A DNA stretch of 64,000 nt from Bacteroidetes bacterium 46-16 (lineage in GTDB: Bacteria > Bacteroidota > Bacteroidia > Chitinophagales > Chitinophagaceae). The DNA lies in NCBI GenBank assembly GCA_001897835.1, contig MKUN01000053.1:62001-126000 (forward strand), read 5' to 3'. The position numbers and the translations under genes were made by a program. Positions 24,289 through 33,978 of this stretch are shown in pieces. Position 1 is the stretch's first letter. Each line of letters opens with the position of its first letter. The notes under the pieces were generated by a model. The model had not been told where the DNA came from and made no database searches. It saw nothing but the letters and a program-made list of their open reading frames with translations.

Positions 24289-24876
24289 TCATTTCCATAT
24301 CCTGAAATTGAGGCGATATTTTTTTTGCTGCAGGAGCAGTTTCCAGTCGGTGAAAAGGAAGGCCAGCAGCAGTATCATGCCCAGAATGGTGCCTGATATG
24401 GTTTGCCACGATAACATGCCTTGCAATACCTGTTCGGTATTCGCTACTGCATATTTGCCGGCATGCAGCATGAGTGCATCGCTGGTGAACTTGCCAATGA
24501 AGAAGGCAGGGATGATATTGACGGCCCTGATGCGGGCCATGCCCGCAGCGGTAAACAGCGAGGTGGTGGGTAAAGGGACAAGTGTATAGAGCAAAACGAA
24601 CAATTGTATCTTCCAGCCATTGCCGGATAGTTTTTCGCCAATGAAGCGGATATCTTCATTTTTTTGCGGTTTTACCACCCTGGCAGAGAGTAAAGGTATA
24701 TACCGGCTAAACCAGTATCGTCCCAGCGTGGAACCAACAACACCCGCCACAAGCACCCACCAGACATCGAGACCATACCTTATCTGGAAGTAGGCCATGA
24801 CCGTCCAGGCCGGGGGGCCGAAAAAAGGCATGAGATCAACTGCCAGTGAGCCGAGAAATACCAGAAAGTAGAGCAA
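24289..24876 (-). CDS. VTT/DedA-like integral membrane protein
   Basis: 195 residues with about five hydrophobic segments (~1-35, 40-58, 90-112, 118-140, 158-178). FFGPPAWTVMAYFQ near residue 18 and LVPLPTTSLFTAAGMARI near 100-117 (a Gly/Pro-rich re-entrant motif) resemble the VTT/SNARE-associated domain of DedA proteins, which move lipids or ions across the inner membrane. It is shorter and more diverged than typical DedA. The small four-helix membrane protein gene is upstream on the same strand (gap 29 bp). Confidence 0.65.
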   Translation of the reverse strand: MLYFLVFLGSLAVDLMPFFGPPAWTVMAYFQIRYGLDVWWVLVAGVVGSTLGRYWFSRYIPLLSARVVKPQKNEDIRFIGEKLSGNGWKIQLFVLLYTLVPLPTTSLFTAAGMARIRAVNIIPAFFIGKFTSDALMLHAGKYAVANTEQVLQGMLSWQTISGTILGMILLLAFLFTDWKLLLQQKKYRLNFRIWK

Positions 24877-24905
24877 TGTGACAAATAAGGATCAAAAATA
24901 CAATT

Positions 24906-25334
24906 TTAGCTTGTCGCCAGTTCATGTTTAGCCATGGGCCGGGCAGAGCGGAGTCTTTGCCAAAGGCCGATAAGGATAAGTAGAATGCCGATGCCCGAAT
25001 AAAATAACTGTAAAAAATGCCGGTAAGGTATGCTGAGTACCTGCACGGCTATCCACACCTCGATAATAATGCCCTGTATAATGAGCAGGAAAGGGTAAAG
25101 TTCTTTTTTAATGAACATCAAAATGTAGAGAAAGAGCGAAAAAAGACCGATGGTACTGAATAAGAAGATACCGGGAATAAGAAAATCGCGGAAGGCGGAA
25201 TGCTGTAACAAGGATAAGGGTAATTGCAAAAGGCCCCCTGAGGGATCGGCAATGAGGGTAGCGCCCCCATAAACGGCTGTAAAAGCATTGAACAATAAAA
25301 TGATCTCAGCAGATATCCTTAAGGCATGTTTCAT
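24906..25334 (-). CDS. Four-helix membrane protein (hypothetical)
   Basis: 142 residues from the ATG at 25334. The frame is open to 25394 but the extra N-terminus is not hydrophobic and looks untranslated. Hydrophobic segments lie at about 5-27, 48-72, 78-100 and 107-126. No motif is recognised. It is probably cotranscribed with the VTT protein downstream. Confidence 0.6.
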   Translation of the reverse strand: MKHALRISAEIILLFNAFTAVYGGATLIADPSGGLLQLPLSLLQHSAFRDFLIPGIFLFSTIGLFSLFLYILMFIKKELYPFLLIIQGIIIEVWIAVQVLSIPYRHFLQLFYSGIGILLILIGLWQRLRSARPMAKHELATS

Positions 25335-25507
25335 AAGGCTGTAAATTAAACCGGACCGGAAGGTGTAATGGTGACGACAGTCAGTATAATACATGATGCT
25401 GATTAGTGCAGGACATCCCGGTTATAATGAATCCTTAAAGTTGCGGGGTGTTATTATTATGTTCCGATGTTTTTACCTAACATCGTTATGTCAAATCATG
25501 ATCTTAA

Positions 25508-26266
25508 ATGAAAAAGACAGGACTGGCCCTTTCGGGGGGAGGTGTAAGGGGTTTTGCTCACCTGGGCGTGTTGCAGGCACTTGATGAACTGGGCATCCGG
25601 ATATCGGCCATATCAGGCGTAAGTGCGGGTGCTATAATAGGCAGCCTGTATGCTGCCGGGCATAAGCCTAAGGATATCTTTGAACTGGTGAAGGGCTATA
25701 ATTATTTTACCCTTTCGAGCCTTGCCTTTTCTAAGACAGGCATCTTCTCTTTGCGGAATATTGAAACGACCTTAGGCAAGCTGCTGAAAGAAGACAACTT
25801 TGAACATCTTGAAATACCGCTCTTCATTACTGCTACCAACCTGTCGGCAGGTAAAGAGGCCGTCTTTTCATCAGGTAGCCTTGTGGATAAAGTAATGGCC
25901 TCGGCTGCAGTACCTGCCATATTTCAACCGGTACAGGTAGACGGAGCCTATTATGTGGATGGTGGTGTGCTGAATAATTTTCCTGTAGCATGCCTCAAAG
26001 GGCTATGCGATGTGGTGATCGGTTCGCATGTCAATAAACTGTATGACGGCGAACATATAGATATAAGCGAGGTGCAGATCATTGAGCACTGCTTTCATTT
26101 GGCCATTGCCAATAAGGTACATGAGCAGGCGCTGCTCTGCGATATATTTATAGAGCCCCTGCTGGCAGGTTACGGAATGTTCGAATTAAAACATGCTGCC
26201 CGGGTATTTGAACTGGGCTATAATGCTGCTATGGAACAGGAAGCGGCTTTCAGAGCCCTTCTATAA
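25508..26266 (+). CDS. Patatin-like phospholipase
   Basis: A 252-residue cytoplasmic or membrane-bound lipid acyl hydrolase of the RssA-like bacterial patatins. The oxyanion loop is GGGVRGFAHLG (residues ~10-20), the nucleophile Ser lies in GVSAGAIIG (~38-46), and the catalytic Asp is in DGGVLNNFP (~154-162). Length suits a compact single-domain patatin. Single gene, followed by a convergent beta-barrel gene 20 bp away. Confidence 0.92.
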   Translation: MKKTGLALSGGGVRGFAHLGVLQALDELGIRISAISGVSAGAIIGSLYAAGHKPKDIFELVKGYNYFTLSSLAFSKTGIFSLRNIETTLGKLLKEDNFEHLEIPLFITATNLSAGKEAVFSSGSLVDKVMASAAVPAIFQPVQVDGAYYVDGGVLNNFPVACLKGLCDVVIGSHVNKLYDGEHIDISEVQIIEHCFHLAIANKVHEQALLCDIFIEPLLAGYGMFELKHAARVFELGYNAAMEQEAAFRALL

Positions 26267-26286
26267 ATGCTCTAATGACACTGGTA

Positions 26287-26874
26287 TCAAGGACGTATCC
26301 TTATGCCCAATGTAAAGGGGAAGGATAAAATGGGATTGTCGAATGTGCCATTGCTCCGGGCAGCAAGTTCGGCATTGATCCCAAACCAGTCGGAAAAGCC
26401 ATAAGTATAGCCGATCTGCAGGCCTACTACAGGGTCGAGCCCGTTGTAATACCTGCTGCCGCTTTTGTCTTTGAACATATTAATGCCTGACCAGCCCGAC
26501 AGGCCTGCATAAAAGTAGCTCTTGCGCATATAGAAGAGCCTGTTCACTTTTAATAATACGGGCACCTCGGGGCTTGCATATTGCATGGTACTTATGGCAT
26601 GCAGTTCTTCGCTGCCTACCGTAGTGGCCACATCGTATTTTGTTTTGAGTGGGTATGCTTCTGCGGTAAGACCAAGTTGCCAACGGGTAAGGTTGATAAA
26701 AAAGCTGAAGGCCCCGGCGTAAGACATTTTAAGTCCCGTCTCTGAAACACCTGCGGGCAGCACTTGCCCGAGGGGGGCTGTATTGGTTGATATGCCGCCG
26801 CTTAAGCCGAACTCAAAACGTTGCCCAAAGACAATGGCCGGAGTGAAAGTAAGCAGAAAGAGGAGCTTTTTCAT
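26287..26874 (-). CDS. Outer-membrane beta-barrel protein (hypothetical)
   Basis: 195 residues with a signal peptide (MKKLLFLLTFTPAIVFG, then QRFEFGLSGG). The mature part shows alternating hydrophobic strands and an aromatic-plus-arginine end (FPFTLGIRIRP) typical of small Bacteroidota barrels (PorT/OMP_b-brl_2-like). No specific ligand or pathway can be read. Convergent with the patatin gene. Confidence 0.7.
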   Translation of the reverse strand: MKKLLFLLTFTPAIVFGQRFEFGLSGGISTNTAPLGQVLPAGVSETGLKMSYAGAFSFFINLTRWQLGLTAEAYPLKTKYDVATTVGSEELHAISTMQYASPEVPVLLKVNRLFYMRKSYFYAGLSGWSGINMFKDKSGSRYYNGLDPVVGLQIGYTYGFSDWFGINAELAARSNGTFDNPILSFPFTLGIRIRP

Positions 26875-27031
26875 AGGTTAAAGTTGAAAAACACTGCTTC
26901 AATAATCAAAGCAAAAACGTTAAAGAAATTATATTTTTCCCTGTAGCTGGGAACGGGCTTGCTAAGTTACTCTTTTTGAGGGGCATTTGTATAAGGATGC
27001 CTGTTTTATTATCTTGATGGTAAATGAACTG

Positions 27032-27676
27032 ATGAAACTATTACACTTAATGATCCTATTGGTCTGTAGTACAGGCAGCTATGCGCAGCATGTGCTTAGC
27101 GAACATGAAAAAGACAGTTTAGGGGTGCTGGTCTGTAATATGCAACATGCTGACCAGGATGTGCGTAAACGCTGGGAGGAAGCTAAAAAGGATGGCGATT
27201 CTGTAACCATGAGATCTGTTGGGGATGAGTGGCATATCACTGATTCAATGAATTTCATCGTACTGGAAAACATCACCAGGAATGTGGGCTATCCATGTCC
27301 CCAACTGCTTGGTAAAGCATTTAAGTTCGACTGCTTTCCCCACGCGATCTTAATACATTGGATGAAGAACCATCCCGAGTGGTTTTGTGACCGGTCGCTG
27401 ATACCGGTATTCAGAAAAGAAATAGAATTAGGGCATTTACCCCTTAGTGTGATGGACTTTTGCTTCTTTGCCTATGTGAGCTATATGAAAGCGGATATTA
27501 AACTGATGGCCCGTGTGAACGAAGCAAGAACTGCCTATGGCTTAAAGGCTTATACTAAAAAGCAGTACACACAGCAAGAATACATGGAGCCACTTATGGG
27601 TGACGATAATGCGTCGAGAAGGAAAGCAGGTGTGAAAATAAAGCAAGTGCCGGAACGGAGCAGCGGTGCCTGGTAA
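27032..27676 (+). CDS. Secreted DUF6624-like protein
   Basis: ~214 residues from the ATG at 27032, which yields a clean signal peptide (MKLLHLMILLVCSTGSYA). An in-frame ATG at 26987 would add 15 residues. The pattern DQDVRKRWEEA ... DSMNFIVLENITRNVGYPCPQLLG ... IPVFRKEIELGHL resembles DUF6624, a helical family common in Bacteroidota. Function unknown. pruA follows 81 bp downstream on the same strand. Confidence 0.55.
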   Translation: MKLLHLMILLVCSTGSYAQHVLSEHEKDSLGVLVCNMQHADQDVRKRWEEAKKDGDSVTMRSVGDEWHITDSMNFIVLENITRNVGYPCPQLLGKAFKFDCFPHAILIHWMKNHPEWFCDRSLIPVFRKEIELGHLPLSVMDFCFFAYVSYMKADIKLMARVNEARTAYGLKAYTKKQYTQQEYMEPLMGDDNASRRKAGVKIKQVPERSSGAW

Positions 27677-27757
27677 TGCGGTATTATACAGCGTGTAACA
27701 ATCCTCACCGAATAATTGCGGGCAATCAGTTAGATTTGCAGCCTTAAAGGAAATTTT

Positions 27758-29389
27758 ATGCATAACGGATATTTTCATTTCGCAGAACCTAAGAATGAAC
27801 CGGTACTTAACTACGGGCCGGGCAGTGCCGAACGCAAAGCACTGCAAAAGGCCATAGCAGACCTTAAGAAAGAGATACGCGACATACCTATGTATATAGG
27901 CGGACAGGAAGTGCGCAGCAATGATAAAAAGGAGATACGCCCCCCGCATGAGATCAAGCATTTGTTAGGTCATTTTCATGCAAGTGATGCCACGCATATC
28001 AATATGGCCATAGATGCGGCATTAAGTGCACGCCAGCGCTGGGCCGAGACAAGCTGGGAGCAGCGGGCTGCCATATTCCTGAAAGCTGCCGAACTGCTGG
28101 CCACAAAGTATCGTTTCAAGATGAATGCGGCCACTATGCTTGGCCAGAGCAAGAATGCCTACCAGGCCGAGATAGACAGCGCCTGCGAACTGATCGATTT
28201 CCTGCGTTTCAATGTACATTTCCTCAGCGAGATATATAAACAACAGCCTTTATCGCCACAAGGCATACATAACAGGATGGAATATCGCCCGCTTGAAGGT
28301 TTTGTGCTGGCAGTAACACCATTCAACTTTTCGGCCATTGGCGGTAACCTGCCCACAGCGCCAGCAATGTGCGGCAATGTAGTGGTGTGGAAGCCTGCCA
28401 ATACACAGGTGTACAGCGCCAGTGTATTCATGGAAATACTGATAGAAGCGGGGCTGCCAGCAGGTGTCATTAACCTGATCTACCCGTCCGGCCCGCAACT
28501 GGGTGAGATATGTTACAATCATCGTGACTTTGCGGGTGTACACTTTACGGGATCAACCGGTGTGTTCCAAAGTATGTGGAAAAGCATAGGGGATAATATC
28601 GCTAAGTACAAATCTTACCCGAGGATAGTAGGGGAAACCGGCGGTAAAGATTTTGTGTTCGTGCACCCCAGCGCTGATGTGGATGCGGTAGTGGCAGGAC
28701 TGGCACGTGGTGCTTTTGAATACCAGGGGCAAAAATGCTCGGCTGCCAGCAGGGCCTACCTGCCATCGAACATTGCCAAAGAGATAAAAGAGAAACTGTG
28801 CGTGGAAGTGGAAACCATGAAAATGGGTATCGTGGATGATTTCACCAATTTTATCAATGCAGTAATCGATGAGAAAGCATTTAACAGTATAACGGCGTAT
28901 ATAGATGGTGTAAAGAACAGTAATGGTGCGGCAAATATCATATATGGTGGTGGCTATGATAAACAGGCGGGCTATTTTGTGGACCCGACCATTATAGAAG
29001 CAGGTAACCCCAGCTATGTTACGATGTGTGAAGAGATTTTTGGCCCGGTACTGACCATATATGTTTATGAGGCAGATAAGTGGGAAGAAATGCTTGATGT
29101 TGTTGATAATACATCGCCTTATGCCCTGACCGGCGCTATTTTCTCCCGCGACCGCTTTGCGGCCGAACTGATGACGAAGCGCCTGGTAAACTGTGCGGGT
29201 AACTTTTATATAAATGATAAGCCAACCGGTGCCGTAGTAGGCCAGCAACCTTTCGGCGGGGCAAGGGCATCGGGCACAAATGATAAAGCGGGCTCGATAC
29301 TCAACCTGTATCGCTGGCTGAGCGCAAGGACCATAAAGGAGACCCTGGTGCCAGCTACCAATTACAGGTATCCATTCCACGAAGAGTAG
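27758..29389 (+). CDS. pruA: L-glutamate gamma-semialdehyde dehydrogenase (delta-1-pyrroline-5-carboxylate dehydrogenase)
   Basis: A 543-residue aldehyde dehydrogenase that oxidises glutamate-gamma-semialdehyde to glutamate with NAD, the second step of proline breakdown. Visible motifs are VTPFNFSAIGGN (residues ~187-198), FTGSTGVFQSMW (~264-275), the general-base Glu in GETGG (~294), and the nucleophile Cys in FEYQGQKCSAASR (~318-330). The C-terminal FGGARASGTNDKAGS is typical of P5C dehydrogenases. Length matches the 1-pyrroline-5-carboxylate dehydrogenase group 1 of Bacteroidota. No proline dehydrogenase gene is in the window. Confidence 0.95.
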   Translation: MHNGYFHFAEPKNEPVLNYGPGSAERKALQKAIADLKKEIRDIPMYIGGQEVRSNDKKEIRPPHEIKHLLGHFHASDATHINMAIDAALSARQRWAETSWEQRAAIFLKAAELLATKYRFKMNAATMLGQSKNAYQAEIDSACELIDFLRFNVHFLSEIYKQQPLSPQGIHNRMEYRPLEGFVLAVTPFNFSAIGGNLPTAPAMCGNVVVWKPANTQVYSASVFMEILIEAGLPAGVINLIYPSGPQLGEICYNHRDFAGVHFTGSTGVFQSMWKSIGDNIAKYKSYPRIVGETGGKDFVFVHPSADVDAVVAGLARGAFEYQGQKCSAASRAYLPSNIAKEIKEKLCVEVETMKMGIVDDFTNFINAVIDEKAFNSITAYIDGVKNSNGAANIIYGGGYDKQAGYFVDPTIIEAGNPSYVTMCEEIFGPVLTIYVYEADKWEEMLDVVDNTSPYALTGAIFSRDRFAAELMTKRLVNCAGNFYINDKPTGAVVGQQPFGGARASGTNDKAGSILNLYRWLSARTIKETLVPATNYRYPFHEE

Positions 29390-29431
29390 TTTGGAGGGAA
29401 AATCCTTAAATTAGCAAGCAAAAAGGGTATT

Positions 29432-29779
29432 ATGAAGAAAATTTCGTTGTTCCTTTTTGCTTTTGCTTTTTGTGCCACTTGTGTTTTCGCACAGGATAAG
29501 GCTATCCATGTGCGGTATAACGAAAATGCACAAAGGCTGGTAGTGATGGAACAGGGCTACCTGGTGCTGAGCTATGATATGTACCTGTACCCGGCTAACA
29601 GTCATGATGTGATAGGTCCCTGCACTTATGATCGTAATAAAGATGAGCCTGAAAGGCTACAAAGATTCTATGACCGTATAAGGCCCGGTGATAAGGTGTG
29701 GATGAAAAATATAAGGGTGCTTAATATAGCTACAAAGCATGCGGAACGGGCGGCGGATTATTCTATAACATTGCGATAA
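29432..29779 (+). CDS. Small secreted protein with GldM-C-like segment (hypothetical)
   Basis: 115 residues with a signal peptide (MKKISLFLFAFAFCATCVFA). The mature part ends with RIRPGDKVWMKNIRVLNI, reminiscent of the strand pair in the C-terminal domain of GldM and related small proteins. The next gene is similar in size and layout. Function is not known. It starts 42 bp after pruA. Confidence 0.6.
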   Translation: MKKISLFLFAFAFCATCVFAQDKAIHVRYNENAQRLVVMEQGYLVLSYDMYLYPANSHDVIGPCTYDRNKDEPERLQRFYDRIRPGDKVWMKNIRVLNIATKHAERAADYSITLR

Positions 29780-29817
29780 ACGAGGCCTGTATCTTTCCGG
29801 CTGCTAAAACAAAACGT

Positions 29818-30216
29818 ATGAAAAGAGCTATTTTGTTCCTGTTTATCCTGGTCTTATCTTCCGTAGCCGGTTTTGCACAAAAAAAGTTTTATGTGACCAT
29901 TGCTGGTATGGGTTTCCCGGACGCTAAGACGCATATACTGAGCGGCAGCCGCGATGATATGCTTAGTAAGCCCAGCCTTGCAGTGATGCCGGACATTGGT
30001 ACCGTAGTATCGTACCAGGTATCCTACCTGCCTAAAAGAGGGGAGTATCACGGCCCCTACGAAGTTCATGGAGCGGAGCTCACTGCACGGGAAAAGTCAT
30101 TGACAAAGCAAGGCGGTTATGGCGACCAGTTCTTCTTTGAAGCTATAAAAGTGCAGCTTAATGACGGCACGAAAGCAGTTGTTGACGCGCCTGCATTTTT
30201 TGTAAGGATACAATAA
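29818..30216 (+). CDS. Small secreted protein, similar layout to upstream gene (hypothetical)
   Basis: 132 residues with a signal peptide (MKRAILFLFILVLSSVAGFA). The C-terminal half contains GDQFFFEAIKVQLNDG, echoing GDKVWMKNIRV of the preceding protein, so the two may be distant paralogues. No enzyme motif is visible. It ends 14 bp before the convergent pth gene. Confidence 0.6.
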   Translation: MKRAILFLFILVLSSVAGFAQKKFYVTIAGMGFPDAKTHILSGSRDDMLSKPSLAVMPDIGTVVSYQVSYLPKRGEYHGPYEVHGAELTAREKSLTKQGGYGDQFFFEAIKVQLNDGTKAVVDAPAFFVRIQ

Positions 30217-30230
30217 ATACTACCGGAAAC

Positions 30231-30791
30231 TTACTTGTTGTAAAGTGTCATTGTTTTGCCAATACCTTGTACGGCCCAGCTTTCTATCACTTCAACCGCT
30301 TTTAATAAGGTGTTTTTTATTATCTCGATCTCTTCTTTGTTCCAGCGGCCCAGCACATAATTGACCTGCTGGCCTTTGGCAAAATTACTGCCTATGCCGA
30401 AGCGCAAGCGGGGGTATTGGCCGGTTTGCAGGAGCAGTTCTATGTTTTTTAAACCATTGTGCCCACCGGCGCTGCCTGAGCCCCGAAGGCGCAGGGTACC
30501 AAGGGGTAATGCTATCTCATCTACGATCACCAGCACATTTTCAAGTGGTATTTTTTCTTTATCCATCCAGTACTTCAGCGCTTTACCGCTTAGGTTCATA
30601 TAGGTCGTGGGTTTAATAACAATGAAGTTCTTTCCCTTCCATTTGCATTCGGCTACATGGGCATGCCTGTCGAGCCTATAAGATCCACCATGCTTAATGA
30701 CAAAAGTATCGGCCACTTCGAAACCGATATTGTGCCGTGTGGCGTCATATTCCGGGCCTATATTGCCCAGCCCAACGATCAGGAATTTCAT
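30231..30791 (-). CDS. pth: Peptidyl-tRNA hydrolase
   Basis: 186 residues from the ATG at 30791. An upstream in-frame ATG would add six residues not found in the family. It recycles peptidyl-tRNAs released from stalled ribosomes. Signature segments are FLIVGLGNIGPEYDATRHNIGF (catalytic His in TRHNIG, residues ~16-21), KPTTYMNLSGKAL (~61-73), VIVDEIALPLGTLRLR (~88-103) and SAGGHNGLKNIE (~106-117). Standard length. Monocistronic, convergent with the small secreted proteins. Confidence 0.95.
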   Translation of the reverse strand: MKFLIVGLGNIGPEYDATRHNIGFEVADTFVIKHGGSYRLDRHAHVAECKWKGKNFIVIKPTTYMNLSGKALKYWMDKEKIPLENVLVIVDEIALPLGTLRLRGSGSAGGHNGLKNIELLLQTGQYPRLRFGIGSNFAKGQQVNYVLGRWNKEEIEIIKNTLLKAVEVIESWAVQGIGKTMTLYNK

Positions 30792-30936
30792 GGCTGCAAA
30801 GAAAGACAAAAAGTCAAATTAAATCTTCACAAAATGCTCACAATCTATTTACAGGCGGGGTTTAGCATACTGTGTTTTTCCATTACCTTTGGCCACAGGA
30901 TAATTTAGTATATTGTATCTGCTTTATTAAATACAA

Positions 30937-31767
30937 ATGTTCATAAAGGAGGAAGTAAGGCGGTCTTTTTGGTTCAACTTGCTGGCAGTAACGTTGCTTG
31001 GCATCGTGTTATATATGCTTTTTTTTATTAGCCTGGGGTATATCACTGCACACGGAAAAGAGTTGAAGGTGCCCGATGTAACCCATAAGGATATGAAGGC
31101 GGCGGTAAAAGTATTGAAGGGCATGAGCTTTGAGGTGTCCGTAGATTCCACATACGATCCCAAACTGGCTCCCTATACCGTATTGTCGCAGATACCCGAG
31201 GTAGGGTCGGTAGTGAAGGGCGGGCGCACGGTATTCATTACTGTAAACAAAAAGAACCCGCCGATGACCCCAATGCCTAACCTGATCAACCTGTCGTTCA
31301 GGATAGCGGAAATGCAGCTTAAGAATAACAAACTGATGCTGGGCGATACCAGCTATCAACCGGATATAGCACAGGGGGCCGTACTGAAACAAATGATAAA
31401 CGGCCAGGAGATAAGGCCGGGGCAAATGGTGCCGCAAGGCAGTAAAATAAGCCTGGTGATAGGCGATGGGCTCAGCAATGTATTGCTGGATGTGCCCAAC
31501 GTGGTGGGGATGCCTTATCCTGAAGCTACCGCTTTGATCGCGGGTTCGGGCCTCACTTATACCTCTATATTCGTGGGCCCGATAAACGATACCGTATCGG
31601 CTGTGGTAACGAAACAAAGCCCACGCTCAGTAAATGAACTTGGTGTGACCAACCATATAAAAGAAGGGGATATTGTTGATATTACGATAATGCAGAGCCC
31701 TACAACAGATGATATGGACACGGACCAAAGTGCGCAGGGAGGTAAAGGCAACAATAAAACCCCATAA
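30937..31767 (+). CDS. Membrane-anchored PASTA domain protein
   Basis: 276 residues. A short cytoplasmic start is followed by one transmembrane helix (residues ~12-35) and three PASTA domains (~43-108, 112-182, 184-252), each with a VPDV or PNLI/PNVVG start and a VxxQ/KQxP segment. The C-terminus is a short acidic and Gln/Gly-rich tail. No kinase domain is fused, unlike PknB-type proteins. PASTA domains bind peptidoglycan or muropeptides, so an envelope role is likely. The T9SS type A gene follows 17 bp downstream and may share the transcript. Confidence 0.88.
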   Translation: MFIKEEVRRSFWFNLLAVTLLGIVLYMLFFISLGYITAHGKELKVPDVTHKDMKAAVKVLKGMSFEVSVDSTYDPKLAPYTVLSQIPEVGSVVKGGRTVFITVNKKNPPMTPMPNLINLSFRIAEMQLKNNKLMLGDTSYQPDIAQGAVLKQMINGQEIRPGQMVPQGSKISLVIGDGLSNVLLDVPNVVGMPYPEATALIAGSGLTYTSIFVGPINDTVSAVVTKQSPRSVNELGVTNHIKEGDIVDITIMQSPTTDDMDTDQSAQGGKGNNKTP

Positions 31768-31784
31768 ATACTGTTTTATACCTG

Positions 31785-33638
31785 ATGAAGCGAATAATAT
31801 ACGGATGGCTATGGATCGCGTGCATTGCTGTAGTGACCCATGCTGCTGCGCAGGAAATGACCGCACCTGTTAACTACAATCCTGTACTAAAAGAAGGTTA
31901 TAAGGGTAACAATGTGGTGCATAAGGCTACGGCACTGTCGCTGCCTTTTTTCGATGATTTTACGGGTTATAGCCCTTATCCTGATGCCACTAACTGGGGC
32001 GACCACCAGGTATATGTCAACAATACGATGTGCTATAGCCCGGTAAGCCGTGGTGTTGCCACTTTCGATGTATTGAATGAGTTTGGCCTACCTTATGATA
32101 CGCTGAACAATAATGTTGTGGTCACAGCGGATAGCCTTACCTCCCAGGCTATTGACCTGGGCAGTTACCAGGCTTCGGACAGTATTTACTTAAGCTTTTT
32201 TTACCAGCCCGGTGGCAATGGCTTTTATCCCAGGACGGAAGATTCTTTTGCGGTATATTTCAGAAAGGATAATGGCGTATGGGATAAAGTATGGTCCGTT
32301 CCGGGCACTACTCCTGAAGCCTTTAAACAGGTAATGATACCGGTTACAGGGTCCAGTTACTTTTACAGCGATTTCAGGTTCCGGTTTGTAAATAGGGCTG
32401 CAATTAACACCAGTGATGCGGTGTGGAACATAGACTATGTAAGGATGGATGCGGGACGCAATGTGAATGATACCGCAGTAAATGATGTCGCCTTTATTGC
32501 TGACCCGGCCAATATGCTGAACGATTATACCTCGATGCCGTATCGCCAATTCCTCGCAAATGCCGCAGGTGAACTGGCCAGCCAGCAATACGACAGTGTA
32601 AGGAATAATTATACTGTGCAGCAGACGCTGAACCTTAGTTATACGGCAAGGGAAGCTGAAACCAATACGCCATTGTTCAGCAGCCCGGTCAATAGCAGTG
32701 TTGTAGCGGCAAATAGTATCGAGGCCATTAATTCACCAACGTATACGCCATCATTTCCCTCGCCCGGCTATTATGACAAGGTGGTGTTTGAGAACAAATT
32801 CTTTTTTGACCAGGTAAATGCCGCTGAGCCTCATGCCAATGATACCATCGTGAAACAACAGGTATTCGATAATTACCTGGCCTATGATGATGGCACAGCC
32901 GAACTGAGCTATTACCTGAACCTGTTTCCCACATTGCCGGGCAAAATAGCTATTGAGTACCATTTGAACCAGCCGGATACCATCAAGGGTGTAGCCATAT
33001 ATTTTGGCAGGCAGGTGCCTATGGGAACGAATAAGATCTTCTCGATAGCGGTTTACAGCCAGTTGCAGGGTATAAATAATGCCGCCGCAGATATATTGCT
33101 TGACCAGGAAGACCTTCTTCAGCCGGGATATGGCGAAGTGAACCAATACTGGATATACAGGCTGGAGAACCCCGTACCATTGCCTGCCGGCACTTTTTAT
33201 ATGGGTACCATACAGCCCGCATTCAGCGGCAGCGACAGCCTGTACCTTGGTCTTGATGTGAACAGGGTTGGCGGTAATCATGCCTACTACAACGTAGTGG
33301 ACCAATGGTCTTCTTCCAGCATTAGCGGGGCTATCATGATGCGCCCTTTGCTGGGCCAGGCCGTATTTGGCACAGGTGTCCGGGATACGCATTTGTTGCC
33401 CGCCAATGAGCAGTGGACTGCTTATCCCAACCCTGCGACTGATAAACTGAACTTCTATTATAGTACGCAAAAAGACGCGAGATACCAGGTAATGGATATG
33501 CAGGGCCGTGTGATCATGCATGGCATATTAGCAGGTAACAGGAGTATTAATATACAAGGTCTGCAACAGGGTATTTATTTGGTACAGCTCTCCTTTGACG
33601 GTGTGAGCAGCGTTCCCCAAAAGATTATTAAACAATAA
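31785..33638 (+). CDS. T9SS type A sorting domain protein (secreted, hypothetical)
   Basis: 617 residues with a signal peptide (MKRIIYGWLWIACIAVVTHAAA). The body is strand-rich with no recognised catalytic motif. Residues ~540-617 form the type A C-terminal sorting domain (WTAYPNPATDKLNFYYS ... YQVMDMQGRVI ... GIYLVQLS), which is cleaved and attached during export by T9SS. It probably acts on the cell surface or in the medium. It lies between the PASTA and rhodanese genes with gaps of 17 and 10 bp, which suggests an operon. Confidence 0.88.
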   Translation: MKRIIYGWLWIACIAVVTHAAAQEMTAPVNYNPVLKEGYKGNNVVHKATALSLPFFDDFTGYSPYPDATNWGDHQVYVNNTMCYSPVSRGVATFDVLNEFGLPYDTLNNNVVVTADSLTSQAIDLGSYQASDSIYLSFFYQPGGNGFYPRTEDSFAVYFRKDNGVWDKVWSVPGTTPEAFKQVMIPVTGSSYFYSDFRFRFVNRAAINTSDAVWNIDYVRMDAGRNVNDTAVNDVAFIADPANMLNDYTSMPYRQFLANAAGELASQQYDSVRNNYTVQQTLNLSYTAREAETNTPLFSSPVNSSVVAANSIEAINSPTYTPSFPSPGYYDKVVFENKFFFDQVNAAEPHANDTIVKQQVFDNYLAYDDGTAELSYYLNLFPTLPGKIAIEYHLNQPDTIKGVAIYFGRQVPMGTNKIFSIAVYSQLQGINNAAADILLDQEDLLQPGYGEVNQYWIYRLENPVPLPAGTFYMGTIQPAFSGSDSLYLGLDVNRVGGNHAYYNVVDQWSSSSISGAIMMRPLLGQAVFGTGVRDTHLLPANEQWTAYPNPATDKLNFYYSTQKDARYQVMDMQGRVIMHGILAGNRSINIQGLQQGIYLVQLSFDGVSSVPQKIIKQ

Positions 33639-33648
33639 ACATAAGCAA

Positions 33649-33960
33649 ATGCAGGAAATAAGCGTTGAAGAACTGAAAAAGAGGATGGATGCGGGCGAAG
33701 CGCTCCATATCATTGATGTGCGCGAACCCGAAGAATATGCGGAATATAATATTGGGGCGAAGTTGCTGCCACTGGGTAAAATAATGGGCATGCAGCTTGA
33801 AGATATTGATGACTGGAAGGAAGAAGAACTGATCATCCATTGCCGCTCAGGCAAGCGCAGTATGCAGGCATGTATGGTGCTCGAACAGGTAGGGTTCACC
33901 AATGTGAAGAACGTGACCGGTGGTGTACTGGCCTGGCAGGATATGATGAGCAAAGGTTGA
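33649..33960 (+). CDS. Rhodanese-like domain protein
   Basis: A 103-residue single-domain sulfurtransferase. The catalytic Cys lies in the loop IIHCRSGKRSMQAC (CRSGKR, residues ~65-70), preceded by IIDVREPEEYAEYNI, the CH2A-type motif. Such small cytoplasmic rhodaneses carry sulfane sulfur to unknown acceptors. Length is typical. It follows the T9SS protein by 10 bp and precedes the next gene by 18 bp. Confidence 0.93.
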   Translation: MQEISVEELKKRMDAGEALHIIDVREPEEYAEYNIGAKLLPLGKIMGMQLEDIDDWKEEELIIHCRSGKRSMQACMVLEQVGFTNVKNVTGGVLAWQDMMSKG

Positions 33961-33978
33961 TAAGTAAAAAGAAAATTT